This document shows, piece after piece, positions 1-7,074 of a stretch of 10,377 nucleotides of DNA; position 1 is the first letter of the stretch; every line of letters begins with the position of its first letter. The notes under the pieces were generated by a model. The model had not been told where the DNA came from. It saw nothing but the letters and a program-made list of their open reading frames with translations, and made no database searches. The stretch is from Planctomycetota bacterium (GTDB lineage Bacteria > Planctomycetota > Phycisphaerae > Tepidisphaerales > Tepidisphaeraceae): positions 1-10,377 of the forward strand of contig JAEZED010000016.1 of the NCBI GenBank assembly GCA_023417885.1, in the 5' to 3' direction. The position numbers and the translations under genes were made by a program.

Positions 1-77
1 GGGGTTTAAACAATGGGGGGGCTGGCCCGATGCGGCCCGCCGCCATCTGCTTTTGCCATCTGAGGACGAGACCGGTT

Positions 78-1577
78 TTACGCTGAAAGCTGCCGCGCCT
101 TGCGGGCGCGACGCTTGGCCGCCTTGCTGGTCGGCTTGGCGCCTCCGCCGAAGCCGGCCTTGCCGGTGGACCTGGCGCCGGCATTACGCCGGCCGGAGGT
201 GGCTCCGCCGCCCGGGCCCGTGCCGGCGGGGCCGGCCGGTTGCCTGCGGTTCTTGATGGGCTGCCCGTAAGCGGACGCGGCGACCCAGGTCTCGCCCGCT
301 GCCTTGCGCGGGGCGGTCGACTTCGTCGCCCGTGCCTGGGCGTTGCGAGTCGGTTTCGCAGCGTTGCGGACTGGCGCAGGGCGTGCCGTGGCCTTTGCTC
401 TCCGCACGGGCGCTTCATCTTCGACCGGCGCATGCGCGGCGAAGGCCGGCACGTCCCGGCGAACCTCGATCTGCTGACGGATCAGCCGCTCGATCGCCTT
501 GAGGTTGGCCCGCTCGTCACGATCGCAGAATGTGACCGCGGCGCCCCCGGCGCCGGCGCGGGCGGTGCGGCCGATGCGGTGGACGTATGTCTCCGGCTCG
601 TGGGTTACGTCGAAGTTGAAGACGTGGCTGATGCCGTCGACGTCGATGCCGCGCGCCGCCACGTCGGTGGCGATCAGAAGCCGCACCCTGCCGCTGCGGA
701 AACCGTCGAGTGCGCGCTGGCGGTTGTTCTGGCTCTTGTTCCCGTGGATGGCGGCGGCGACTAGGCCGAGGCGGGCAAGGTGCTTCACGACGCGGTCGGC
801 GCCGTGCTTGGTGCGGGTGAAGACGATGGCGCGCTCGATCGCGTCGCGCTTCACGAGGTGCGCCAGGAGCGAGACCTTGTTCCCCTTCTCGACGTGGTAG
901 ACGCACTGCTCGATCCGCTCGGCCGTCGTCGATTGCGGCACCACTTCAACACGCTCCGGGTTGTTCAGGAGCGAGCGCGACAGCGAGACGATGCTCGGCG
1001 GCATCGTGGCGGAGAAGAGCATCGTCTGCCGCCGCTCGGGCAACTTGGCCGCGATGCGACGGATGTCGGGGATGAACCCCATGTCGAGCATGCGGTCCGC
1101 CTCGTCCAGCACGAGCATCTCGACGCCGCCGAGGTCGACGTGGCCCTGGTTCATGAGGTCGATCAGCCGGCCGGGCGTGGCGACGAGGATGTCGACGCCC
1201 TGCCGCAGCGCGGCGACCTGCGGGTTCTGCCCCACCCCGCCGAAGATCACCAGGTGACGCAGGGGCAGGTTGCGGCCGTACGTGCGCAGGCTCATCAGGA
1301 TCTGAAGTGCAAGCTCACGCGTGGGGGCCAGGACGAGTCCGCGCACGCGCCGGCGTCCGCCCGGCGCCGACGACTCGGCGAGTCGCTGGAGCATCGGCAG
1401 CGCGAAGGCGGCCGTCTTGCCGGTGCCGGTCTGGGCGGAGCCGAGCAGGTCGCGCCCGGCCAGGAGAACTGGAATCGCCCGCGCCTGGATGGGCGTGGCG
1501 GTGGCATATCCCTCGCCCGCTACGGCGGCGAGAAGGGACTTGCTGAGCGGAAGATCAGTGAACGAAACAGTGGACAA
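78..1577 (-). CDS. rhlE: RhlE-like DEAD-box ATP-dependent RNA helicase
   Basis: ATP-driven unwinding or remodelling of RNA in the cytoplasm, as in ribosome assembly, mRNA decay or cold adaptation. The 499-residue product has the full helicase core in order: Q motif TPIQ (28-31), motif I AQTGTGKT (48-55), PTRELA (85-90), TPGR (134-137), DEAD (158-161), SAT (189-191), ARGID (308-312) and HRIGRTARAG (333-342). Spacing and wording resemble the RhlE subfamily. Residues from about 385 to the end form a low-complexity tail rich in Lys, Arg, Ala, Pro and Gly, as in RNA-binding tails of this family. I chose the TTG at 1577 because AGGAG lies 5 nt before it and the conserved fold begins at once. The in-frame ORF runs 36 codons further upstream to 1685, but that part looks non-coding. 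The stop is TAA at 78-80. The core assignment is firm; the exact subfamily (RhlE, SrmB or CsdA type) is less so. Confidence 0.95.
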   Translation of the reverse strand: MSTVSFTDLPLSKSLLAAVAGEGYATATPIQARAIPVLLAGRDLLGSAQTGTGKTAAFALPMLQRLAESSAPGGRRRVRGLVLAPTRELALQILMSLRTYGRNLPLRHLVIFGGVGQNPQVAALRQGVDILVATPGRLIDLMNQGHVDLGGVEMLVLDEADRMLDMGFIPDIRRIAAKLPERRQTMLFSATMPPSIVSLSRSLLNNPERVEVVPQSTTAERIEQCVYHVEKGNKVSLLAHLVKRDAIERAIVFTRTKHGADRVVKHLARLGLVAAAIHGNKSQNNRQRALDGFRSGRVRLLIATDVAARGIDVDGISHVFNFDVTHEPETYVHRIGRTARAGAGGAAVTFCDRDERANLKAIERLIRQQIEVRRDVPAFAAHAPVEDEAPVRRAKATARPAPVRNAAKPTRNAQARATKSTAPRKAAGETWVAASAYGQPIKNRRQPAGPAGTGPGGGATSGRRNAGARSTGKAGFGGGAKPTSKAAKRRARKARQLSA

Positions 1578-1582
1578 CGCAA

Positions 1583-1587
1583 CTCCT
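1583..1587 (-). promoter_or_regulatory. Shine-Dalgarno site that fixes the TTG start of the helicase
   Basis: On the minus strand AGGAG is followed by 5 nt and then TTG at 1577. It is one of the clearest ribosome-binding sites in the window and decides the helicase start over upstream in-frame codons. Confidence 0.75.
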
Positions 1588-1722
1588 GTATGGTGCGAAG
1601 GGACGCACCACTCAAGCCGCACCCGACGATGGGAGGGCAGGGAGATGCGTTGTGACTGGTCTCGGATCGGTCCGGAAACCGCCACAACGGCAGGGCTTCA
1701 TCAGAACGGGGAAAGCAGTCGA

Positions 1723-1751
1723 GAGGCCGCATGGTAGGAACCACCGGCCTC
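1723..1751 (-). other. Hairpin in the leader of the helicase gene
   Basis: A perfect 7-bp arm pair (GAGGCCG with CGGCCTC) encloses an inner GGT/ACC pair closed by a 4-nt loop. It lies in the 239-nt stretch between the tRNA and the helicase start. No T-run follows on either strand, so it does not look like an intrinsic terminator. A second, weaker repeat (CCGGG/CCCGG, 8-nt loop) lies at 1762-1779. I found no convincing promoter in this stretch and could not match the leader to a known riboswitch by eye. Confidence 0.45.
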
Positions 1752-1816
1752 CATAGCTACGCCGGGCGATTTCACCCGGTTCGACGACACACCGGCGATC
1801 GCCCTTTCGCGGCGGA

Positions 1817-1889
1817 TGGGCCTGCTCGGATTCGAACCGAGAACCAAGGGATTATGAGTCCCCTGCTCTGACCGTTGAGCTACAGGCCC
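1817..1889 (-). tRNA. tRNA with anticodon CAT (Ile2/lysidine type or elongator Met)
   Basis: The 73-nt minus-strand sequence folds into a complete cloverleaf. The acceptor stem is GGGCCTG/CAGGCCC with discriminator A73, and the D arm is GCTC/GAGC. The anticodon stem is GGGGA/TCCCT around loop CTCATAA, with anticodon CAT. The T arm is CTCGG/CCGAG with loop TTCGAAT. CCA is not encoded and must be added after transcription. It is not the initiator: the acceptor end is fully paired and the three G-C pairs next to the anticodon loop are missing. The anticodon arm and the following TTGG resemble E. coli ileX-type tRNA-Ile2, whose C34 is changed to lysidine by TilS, so I lean to Ile2; elongator Met remains possible. 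It starts 18 nt after the DUF151 stop codon on the same strand and is probably cut from a shared transcript. Confidence 0.93.
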
Positions 1890-1907
1890 GCTAAGGCAGG
1901 ATCATAC

Positions 1908-2306
1908 CTAGCCGACCTCGTCCAGGACGTGCTCGGCGACGTAGATCGGGACGTTGGTCGCGACGCCGACGGCGATGGCGTCACTGGGGCGGGAATCGAC
2001 CTCGACCCACTCCTCACCCTTCCCGCCTGGACCCTTGCGGCGAATGACGACGCGGGCGAAGAACGTGTGGTTCTCCAGGTTGTGGATCTCGATGCGGTCG
2101 ACCGTGCCGCCCAGCGCCTCGACCACGTTTGCGAGCAGGTCATGGGTGAGCGGCCGCTGCGCCGTGATGCCCTTGAGCCGGCGGTCGATCGCCATCGCCT
2201 CGGGGCTGCCGATGACGATGGGAAACTGCCGGCCGCCGTCCACCTCGTGAAGGACGATGATCTGCTGGTCCTGGAGCTCGGAGATGATGATGCGGGACAA
2301 CTCCAT
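1908..2306 (-). CDS. DUF151 / bifunctional nuclease-domain protein
   Basis: A 132-residue member of the BFN (DUF151) family. Related proteins include T. maritima TM0160 and plant nucleases reported with DNase and RNase activity; the bacterial role is poorly known. Conserved landmarks are visible: the opening MELSRIIISELQDQQ, FPIVIG followed by AMAIDRRLKG, RPLTHDLL and DSRPSDAIAV. I chose ATG 2306 because family proteins begin at this point and AAGGG lies 7 nt before it. Longer forms are possible from ATG 2363 (151 aa) or GTG 2387 (159 aa), but neither has a ribosome-binding site and the extra residues look unconserved. The predicted promoter at 2375-2403 would start the mRNA downstream of the GTG. 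The gene follows the TPR gene on the same strand and directly precedes the tRNA. Confidence 0.88.
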   Translation of the reverse strand: MELSRIIISELQDQQIIVLHEVDGGRQFPIVIGSPEAMAIDRRLKGITAQRPLTHDLLANVVEALGGTVDRIEIHNLENHTFFARVVIRRKGPGGKGEEWVEVDSRPSDAIAVGVATNVPIYVAEHVLDEVG

Positions 2307-2374
2307 CCGCACGCCCTTGGCGTGCTGTCCGGCCGTCTCGTTGCCGTTCACGGAGTTTGCCATCGGCAAACGAG

Positions 2375-2403
2375 AAAGTAAAAGCACCGCGCCCGCCGGT
2401 CAA
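2375..2403 (-). promoter_or_regulatory. Promoter candidate for the DUF151 gene and tRNA
   Basis: On the minus strand TTGACC (2398-2403) is separated by exactly 17 nt from TACTTT (2375-2380). The -35 matches 5 of 6 consensus bases; the -10 fits only the loose TANNNT form. Transcription would begin near 2368, giving a leader of about 60 nt before ATG 2306. It lies in the gap after the TPR gene, so DUF151 and the tRNA may form their own unit. Confidence 0.45.
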
Positions 2404-2437
2404 GGAGCAACAAAGGCCATCCGCGGCGGGAGGTCGA

Positions 2438-2746
2438 TCAGTCCAGTTCGTCCAGGGCGGCCTGCATCTCGCCGGCGGCGTGCTGGTCGTTGCACGCACG
2501 GGCGGCGGCGATGCCGCGCTCGTAGATGTCGCGTGCTGCCCGGGTGTCGCCGCGGCCGGCGTGGATCTGCCCCTGCTGGTACCAGGCGTAGCAGTAGGTG
2601 GGATCGGCCTCAAGGGTGCGGGCGAACCAGTCCAGGGCCTGGTCGAGCCGGCCCGCCTTCTTGTGCTCCATCGCCACCCCGTACCGGAGGAACGGGTCGT
2701 TCGGCTCGTTGCGGAGCAGATCCTCGAGTTGCTTCAGTCGCGACAT
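2438..2746 (-). CDS. Small tetratricopeptide-repeat (TPR) protein
   Basis: A 102-residue soluble protein with no signal peptide or membrane segment, made almost wholly of TPR-like helical hairpins. One repeat spans about residues 18-50 (RYGVAMEHKKAGRLDQALDW through the EADP turn) and a second about 51-84 (YAWYQQGQIHAGRGDTRAA onward), with a capping helix at the end. TPRs bind protein partners; nothing here names the partner. ATG 2746 lies 2 nt after the TAG of ald (TAGCAATG) with only a weak upstream purine run, so translation is probably coupled to ald. It is conserved-looking but functionally unknown. Confidence 0.85.
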   Translation of the reverse strand: MSRLKQLEDLLRNEPNDPFLRYGVAMEHKKAGRLDQALDWFARTLEADPTYCYAWYQQGQIHAGRGDTRAARDIYERGIAAARACNDQHAAGEMQAALDELD

Positions 2747-2748
2747 TG

Positions 2749-3855
<1,107 letters not shown>

Positions 3856-3863
3856 AGGCCCGC

Positions 3864-3893
3864 ATCATAGATCACGTTTCGAGGCCGTGGAAA
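3864..3893 (-). promoter_or_regulatory. Promoter candidate for ald
   Basis: On the minus strand TTTCCA (3888-3893) is followed after 18 nt by TATGAT (3864-3869). The -10 matches 5 of 6 consensus bases and the -35 matches 4 of 6. The predicted start is near 3857, within about 2 nt of the ATG, so little or no leader is expected. Confidence 0.5.
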
Positions 3894-3909
3894 TCAGCCC
3901 GGCCGCGGC

Positions 3910-3924
3910 GGAACGTCGCGTTCC
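3910..3924. repeat. Perfect 6-3-6 inverted repeat upstream of ald, possible operator
   Basis: GGAACG and CGTTCC are separated by TCG. The centre (3917) lies about 60 bp upstream of the predicted ald transcription start and about 24 bp beyond its -35, a position typical of activator sites. It is also upstream of the divergent response-regulator gene. The binding factor is unknown. Confidence 0.4.
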
Positions 3925-4021
3925 AGCCCGCCCGCACGGTCCGCATAACCGGTTCCTGGCGCTGATAACCCGCGGGGGACCCCTTGCCATGTTGTTCGCA
4001 CGCTACGTTGAAGTGTCGGAG

Positions 4022-4039
4022 CGTTGCCGGGCGGCAACG
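4022..4039 (+). repeat. 7-bp hairpin just upstream of the response regulator
   Basis: CGTTGCC and GGCAACG flank the 4-nt loop GGGC. The hairpin ends 23 nt before ATG 4063, so it probably lies in the mRNA leader. No T-run follows. It could affect translation or be a DNA dyad; I cannot tell which. Confidence 0.4.
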
Positions 4040-4062
4040 GTCCGCGCACCCGGCAAGCCGTC

Positions 4063-5478
4063 ATGACGCCAGACGAAACCCCCAAGCCCCGGATCCTGAT
4101 CCTCGACGAGGACCGCATCCTGCGCGACTCGCTCTCGGCCTTCCTCGCGCGAGAGGGATATGAGCCGACCGCCGTCGAGTCGGCGGAGGAGGCGTTCGAC
4201 CGCCTGGGGCGCCGCGGGGTGGAGCTCGTGCTGGCGGACATCAACGCCGCGGGCGTGCGGCCGGACCGCTTCCTGCGGAAGCTGCGCCGGGAGCACCCGG
4301 AGACGGTGCCGGTCGTGATCACGGGGTATGGCAGCATCGAGCAGGCGGTGCTGGCCACGAAAGAGGGCGCCTTCGACTACCTCACCAAGCCGGTGGTGGA
4401 TGAGGAGATCCGGCTGGTGGTCGAGAAGGCGCTTCGGCAGCAGGCCCTCCTGCACGAGAACCGCTCGCTGCGCCGGCAGCTCGAGGACATCTTCGGCCTC
4501 GACAACGTCATCGGGCGTGACGAGCGGATGAAGCGTGTCTTCGAAGTCATCGACGCGGTGGCCGACAGCCGCACGACCGTCCTGATCCACGGCGAGAGCG
4601 GGACGGGCAAGTCGCTGCTGGCGCGCGCACTGCACCGCCGCAGCCCGCGGCGCGACCGGCCCTTCGTGGAAGTCTCCTGCGGCGCATTGCCGGAGCCGCT
4701 GCTGGAAAGCGAGCTCTTCGGCTACGTGAAGGGCGCCTTCACCGGCGCGGCACAGGACCGTCCGGGCCGGTTCGCCGCCGCCGAGGGGGGGACGATCTTC
4801 CTCGACGAGATCAACTCCGCCTCGCCCGCGCTCCAGGTGAAGCTGCTGCGGTTTCTCCAGGAGAAGCTCTACGAGCCGGTCGGCAGCACCACGCCGCGCG
4901 AGGCGGACGTGCGGGTCGTGCTCGCCACGAACGTCGACCTCGCCGAGATGGTCGCCCTCGGCACCTTCCGGCAGGACCTCTACTACCGGATCAACGTCGT
5001 CGGCGTTCACCTTCCGCCGCTGCGCGAGCGCCTGGGAGATGTGCCGCTCCTGGCGGAGCATTTCCTGGCGCACTTCCGCGACGAACTTGGCCGGCAGGTG
5101 ACGGGGTTCACACCGGAGGCCTCGGGTGCGCTCCAGCGATACGACTGGCCCGGAAACATCCGCGAGCTGGAGAACGCCGTCGAGCGCGCCACCGTCCTCT
5201 GCCGAAAGGTGCAGATCGACCTGGACGACCTCCCGGAGCCGATCCAGCGCTCCGGCGGCGCTGCGAAGGGGTTGGAGCAGGCGCGGGGAGCGATCATCCC
5301 GGAGATCCCCCTGCCGCTGCGGACGGCCCTGGAAGCGCCGGAGCGGGAGATCATCCGTGCGGCCCTCGAGCGAAACGCCTGGAACCGGCAGGCGACGGCC
5401 GACGAGTTGGAGATCAACCGGACGACCCTTTACAAGAAGATGCGGCGGTACAAGCTCGACGTTACGCCGTTCGAGTGA
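4063..5478 (+). CDS. NtrC-family sigma-54-dependent response regulator
   Basis: A 471-residue enhancer-binding protein that, when phosphorylated, should remodel sigma-54 RNA polymerase at -24/-12 promoters. Receiver domain: residues 10-125, with acidic pocket D15/E16/D17, phosphoacceptor D59, T87 and K109. AAA+ domain: about 145-385, with Walker A GESGTGKS (177-184), the sigma-54-contact loop GAFTGA (224-229), Walker B GTIFLDE (243-249), the ATN motif (288-290), arginine-finger region LYYRIN (306-311) and sensor II WPGNIRELEN (362-371). A Fis-type helix-turn-helix occupies about 428-463 (NRQATADELEINRTTLYKKM). All parts look intact. ATG 4063 is chosen because the receiver fold begins 9 residues later; TTG 4024 would sit inside a hairpin. 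No Shine-Dalgarno site is clear. No histidine kinase gene is adjacent, so its signal and targets cannot be read here. Confidence 0.96.
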   Translation: MTPDETPKPRILILDEDRILRDSLSAFLAREGYEPTAVESAEEAFDRLGRRGVELVLADINAAGVRPDRFLRKLRREHPETVPVVITGYGSIEQAVLATKEGAFDYLTKPVVDEEIRLVVEKALRQQALLHENRSLRRQLEDIFGLDNVIGRDERMKRVFEVIDAVADSRTTVLIHGESGTGKSLLARALHRRSPRRDRPFVEVSCGALPEPLLESELFGYVKGAFTGAAQDRPGRFAAAEGGTIFLDEINSASPALQVKLLRFLQEKLYEPVGSTTPREADVRVVLATNVDLAEMVALGTFRQDLYYRINVVGVHLPPLRERLGDVPLLAEHFLAHFRDELGRQVTGFTPEASGALQRYDWPGNIRELENAVERATVLCRKVQIDLDDLPEPIQRSGGAAKGLEQARGAIIPEIPLPLRTALEAPEREIIRAALERNAWNRQATADELEINRTTLYKKMRRYKLDVTPFE

Positions 5479-6294
5479 TCACTCGCCCAGGCGCCGGCGC
5501 GTGCCCCGCTTCACGAGGTAGTCGCCAAGGCCGGGGAAGAGCGCGTTGATTCCGAACAGGTATCGCATGCTGCGGGCCGGCCAGACTTCCCGAGCCGGCC
5601 GACGGATCGCCGCTGCCATGCGCCGAGCCACGTGCTCGGCGGACTGGGGCTTCACCCACGACGAGACGCCGCGGACGTTGGCGTTTCCCTTCAACCGCGC
5701 GACCGTGCCGAACTCCGACTCCGTCGCGCTCGGGTGCACGCTCGTAACGGCGATGCGTTCGGGAGCAAGCTCGACCCGCATCGCCTCGGCAAGCGACAAC
5801 TGGGCGGCCTTGGTCGCGCTGTAGGGCCCCCCGTAGGCGATGCCCCGGCGCGCCAGGACGCTGCTGGTCATCATCACCTGCCCGCGCCAGCCATCACGCG
5901 GCTCCTGCCGGCGCATCTGCTCCACCGCGCCGCGGGCGCAGTCGAGCGTGCCGAAGACGTTGACCGCGAACATCTCCGCCACCTCGTCGTGCGTCGTGTC
6001 GATCGTCTTCTTGTCGATGCCGTATCCGGCGTTGGCGACGAGGGTATCTACCCGCCCGAAGCGGTCCACCGCCCGCTCCACAAGCCGGCGGCACTGCTCC
6101 GGATCCGCAACGTCGGTCGGGACGACCAGGTGCTCCCCGCGAAGCCTGCCGGCGAGCGCCTCGAGCAGATCCTGCCGGCGGGCAGCAAGGGCAAGTCGTG
6201 CGCCGGCGGAGTCGAGCACCCGCGCCAGGGCGGCGCCGATGCCGCTGCTGGCGCCGGTGATGATGCAGACCATTCCCTGGAGCGACCGGCTCAT
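5479..6294 (-). CDS. Short-chain dehydrogenase/reductase (SDR), classical type
   Basis: A 271-residue NAD(P)-dependent oxidoreductase; the substrate cannot be named from sequence. Classical SDR signatures are complete: TGASSGIG cofactor loop (13-20), NAG (88-90), the active-site N112, S145 and the YSATK motif with Y158 and K162. After the Rossmann fold comes a C-terminal segment with arginines and a hydrophobic patch (FGINALFPGLGDYL), perhaps a substrate lid or membrane-touching helix. D61 in PTDVAD is typical of the adenine pocket. ATG 6294 is chosen because the fold begins about 8 residues later; an in-frame ORF extends to 6693 but lies wholly opposite ribE. No Shine-Dalgarno site is seen, but TACACT ends 6 nt before the ATG. 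The stop codon abuts that of the response regulator. Confidence 0.93.
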   Translation of the reverse strand: MSRSLQGMVCIITGASSGIGAALARVLDSAGARLALAARRQDLLEALAGRLRGEHLVVPTDVADPEQCRRLVERAVDRFGRVDTLVANAGYGIDKKTIDTTHDEVAEMFAVNVFGTLDCARGAVEQMRRQEPRDGWRGQVMMTSSVLARRGIAYGGPYSATKAAQLSLAEAMRVELAPERIAVTSVHPSATESEFGTVARLKGNANVRGVSSWVKPQSAEHVARRMAAAIRRPAREVWPARSMRYLFGINALFPGLGDYLVKRGTRRRLGE

Positions 6295-6300
6295 GCCACG

Positions 6301-6306
6301 AGTGTA
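6301..6306 (-). promoter_or_regulatory. -10-like hexamer directly before the SDR start
   Basis: TACACT on the minus strand is followed by 6 nt and ATG 6294. It matches 4 of 6 -10 consensus bases. There is no recognisable -35 and no Shine-Dalgarno site. A transcript from it would start at or beside the ATG. Confidence 0.35.
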
Positions 6307-6342
6307 CCCGACGCGCGCGGCGCGACGGTTGCGGCGGGCGTC

Positions 6343-6351
6343 TGCTAAGAT
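6343..6351 (+). promoter_or_regulatory. Extended -10 promoter candidate for ribE
   Basis: TGC followed directly by TAAGAT gives an extended -10 element (TGn-TAAGAT) ending 7 nt before ATG 6359. No good -35 is visible, which extended -10 promoters can tolerate. A start about 7 nt downstream would fall on the A of ATG, giving a leaderless mRNA. No FMN riboswitch fits in the 64-bp gap. Confidence 0.5.
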
Positions 6352-6358
6352 CGCAAGC

Positions 6359-6958
6359 ATGTTCACGGGCATCGTCGAGCGCACCGTTGCTGTCGAAAGC
6401 GTCGCGGACCACGCGTCCGGGCGGCGCCTTTCGCTGGCGCTGCGCTGGGGCGACGAACGCGTCGGCGAGAGCATCGCGGTGAACGGCTGCTGCCTGACGG
6501 TCGCCGCGATCGACGAGGCGGTGCTGCACTTCGACGTGATCCGGGAGTCGCTCGACCGCACGAACCTGGGCCTGCTGGCGGCGGGCGATACGGTGCACGT
6601 CGAGCGGGCGCTGCGCGCCTCGGACCGGCTCGACGGGCACTTCGTGCTGGGGCACGTGGACGGCCCCGCGACGCTGCTGGAGCGCGTGGACAACGAGCGC
6701 GAGACGCGGCTTCGCCTGGCAACGAGCCCGGATCTGGCGCGCTACGTGATGCCGAAGGGAAGTGTCTGCCTCGACGGCGTCTCGCTCACGGTCGCAGCGC
6801 GCGACGGCGCAACCTTCGAGGTGGCCCTTATTCCGACGACGCTCCAGCGGACGGCGCTTGGGCAGCGAAGCGCCGGGTGGCCGATGAACTTCGAGGCCGA
6901 CATCCTCGTCAAGACGGTCGTCCACAAGCTGGAGGAGTTGGCGCCGTCGATCCGGTGA
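6359..6958 (+). CDS. ribE: Riboflavin synthase, alpha chain
   Basis: Converts two 6,7-dimethyl-8-ribityllumazine molecules to riboflavin, the last step of vitamin B2 synthesis, normally as a homotrimer. The 199 residues contain the two tandem lumazine-binding barrels. The N-terminal barrel opens with MFTGIV and carries IAVNGCCLTV (39-48). The C-terminal barrel begins near GHFVLGHVDG (93-102) and carries VCLDGVSLTV (136-145). The closing motif NFEADILVK (177-185) is present, but the usual Tyr after that Lys is Thr. Length is normal for the family. The start is fixed by the invariant MFTGIV opening. No other riboflavin gene is nearby, so ribE stands outside a rib operon. pdxA follows after 116 nt with its own promoter candidate. 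Confidence 0.97.
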   Translation: MFTGIVERTVAVESVADHASGRRLSLALRWGDERVGESIAVNGCCLTVAAIDEAVLHFDVIRESLDRTNLGLLAAGDTVHVERALRASDRLDGHFVLGHVDGPATLLERVDNERETRLRLATSPDLARYVMPKGSVCLDGVSLTVAARDGATFEVALIPTTLQRTALGQRSAGWPMNFEADILVKTVVHKLEELAPSIR

Positions 6959-6962
6959 AAGA

Positions 6963-6991
6963 GGGACATCGGGAAGGTGATGGCGTAAAAT
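6963..6991 (+). promoter_or_regulatory. Promoter candidate for pdxA
   Basis: GGGACA (6963-6968) and TAAAAT (6986-6991) are spaced by exactly 17 nt. The -35 matches 4 of 6 bases and the -10 matches 5 of 6. Transcription would begin near 6998, giving a leader of about 77 nt that opens with the hairpin at 7000-7033. The site lies just after the ribE stop, so pdxA need not depend on ribE transcription. Confidence 0.5.
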
Positions 6992-6999
6992 GCAGGTTT

Positions 7000-7033
7000 G
7001 TCTGCTGGCCCGCAGGTGTTTGCGGGTGCAGAC
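7000..7033 (+). other. Two-part stem-loop at the predicted 5' end of the pdxA mRNA
   Basis: The outer stem GTCTGC/GCAGAC (6 bp) and inner stem CCCGCA/TGCGGG (6 bp) are separated by a small internal loop (TGG against T) and capped by a 6-nt loop. A second CAGAC at 7036-7040 could compete for the 5' strand of the outer stem. No T-run follows, so a simple terminator is unlikely. It could stabilise the mRNA 5' end or act as a regulatory leader. Confidence 0.55.
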
Positions 7034-7074
7034 TTCAGACAGCGCCGCGGCAGGCGATTTGCGTGGATGATGAC

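Noticed and set aside
1..77. Possible terminator or gene start at the left edge (GTTTAAAC palindrome and a G7 run)
   Set aside because: No stem followed by a T-run could be built on the helicase strand, and no gene reads through this short stretch.
4003..5073. 356-codon minus-strand ORF opposite the response regulator
   Set aside because: It is opposite a complete sigma-54 regulator and has no recognisable motif of its own.
6295..6693. N-terminal extension of the SDR gene by 133 codons
   Set aside because: The extension lies entirely opposite ribE and the SDR fold begins naturally at ATG 6294.
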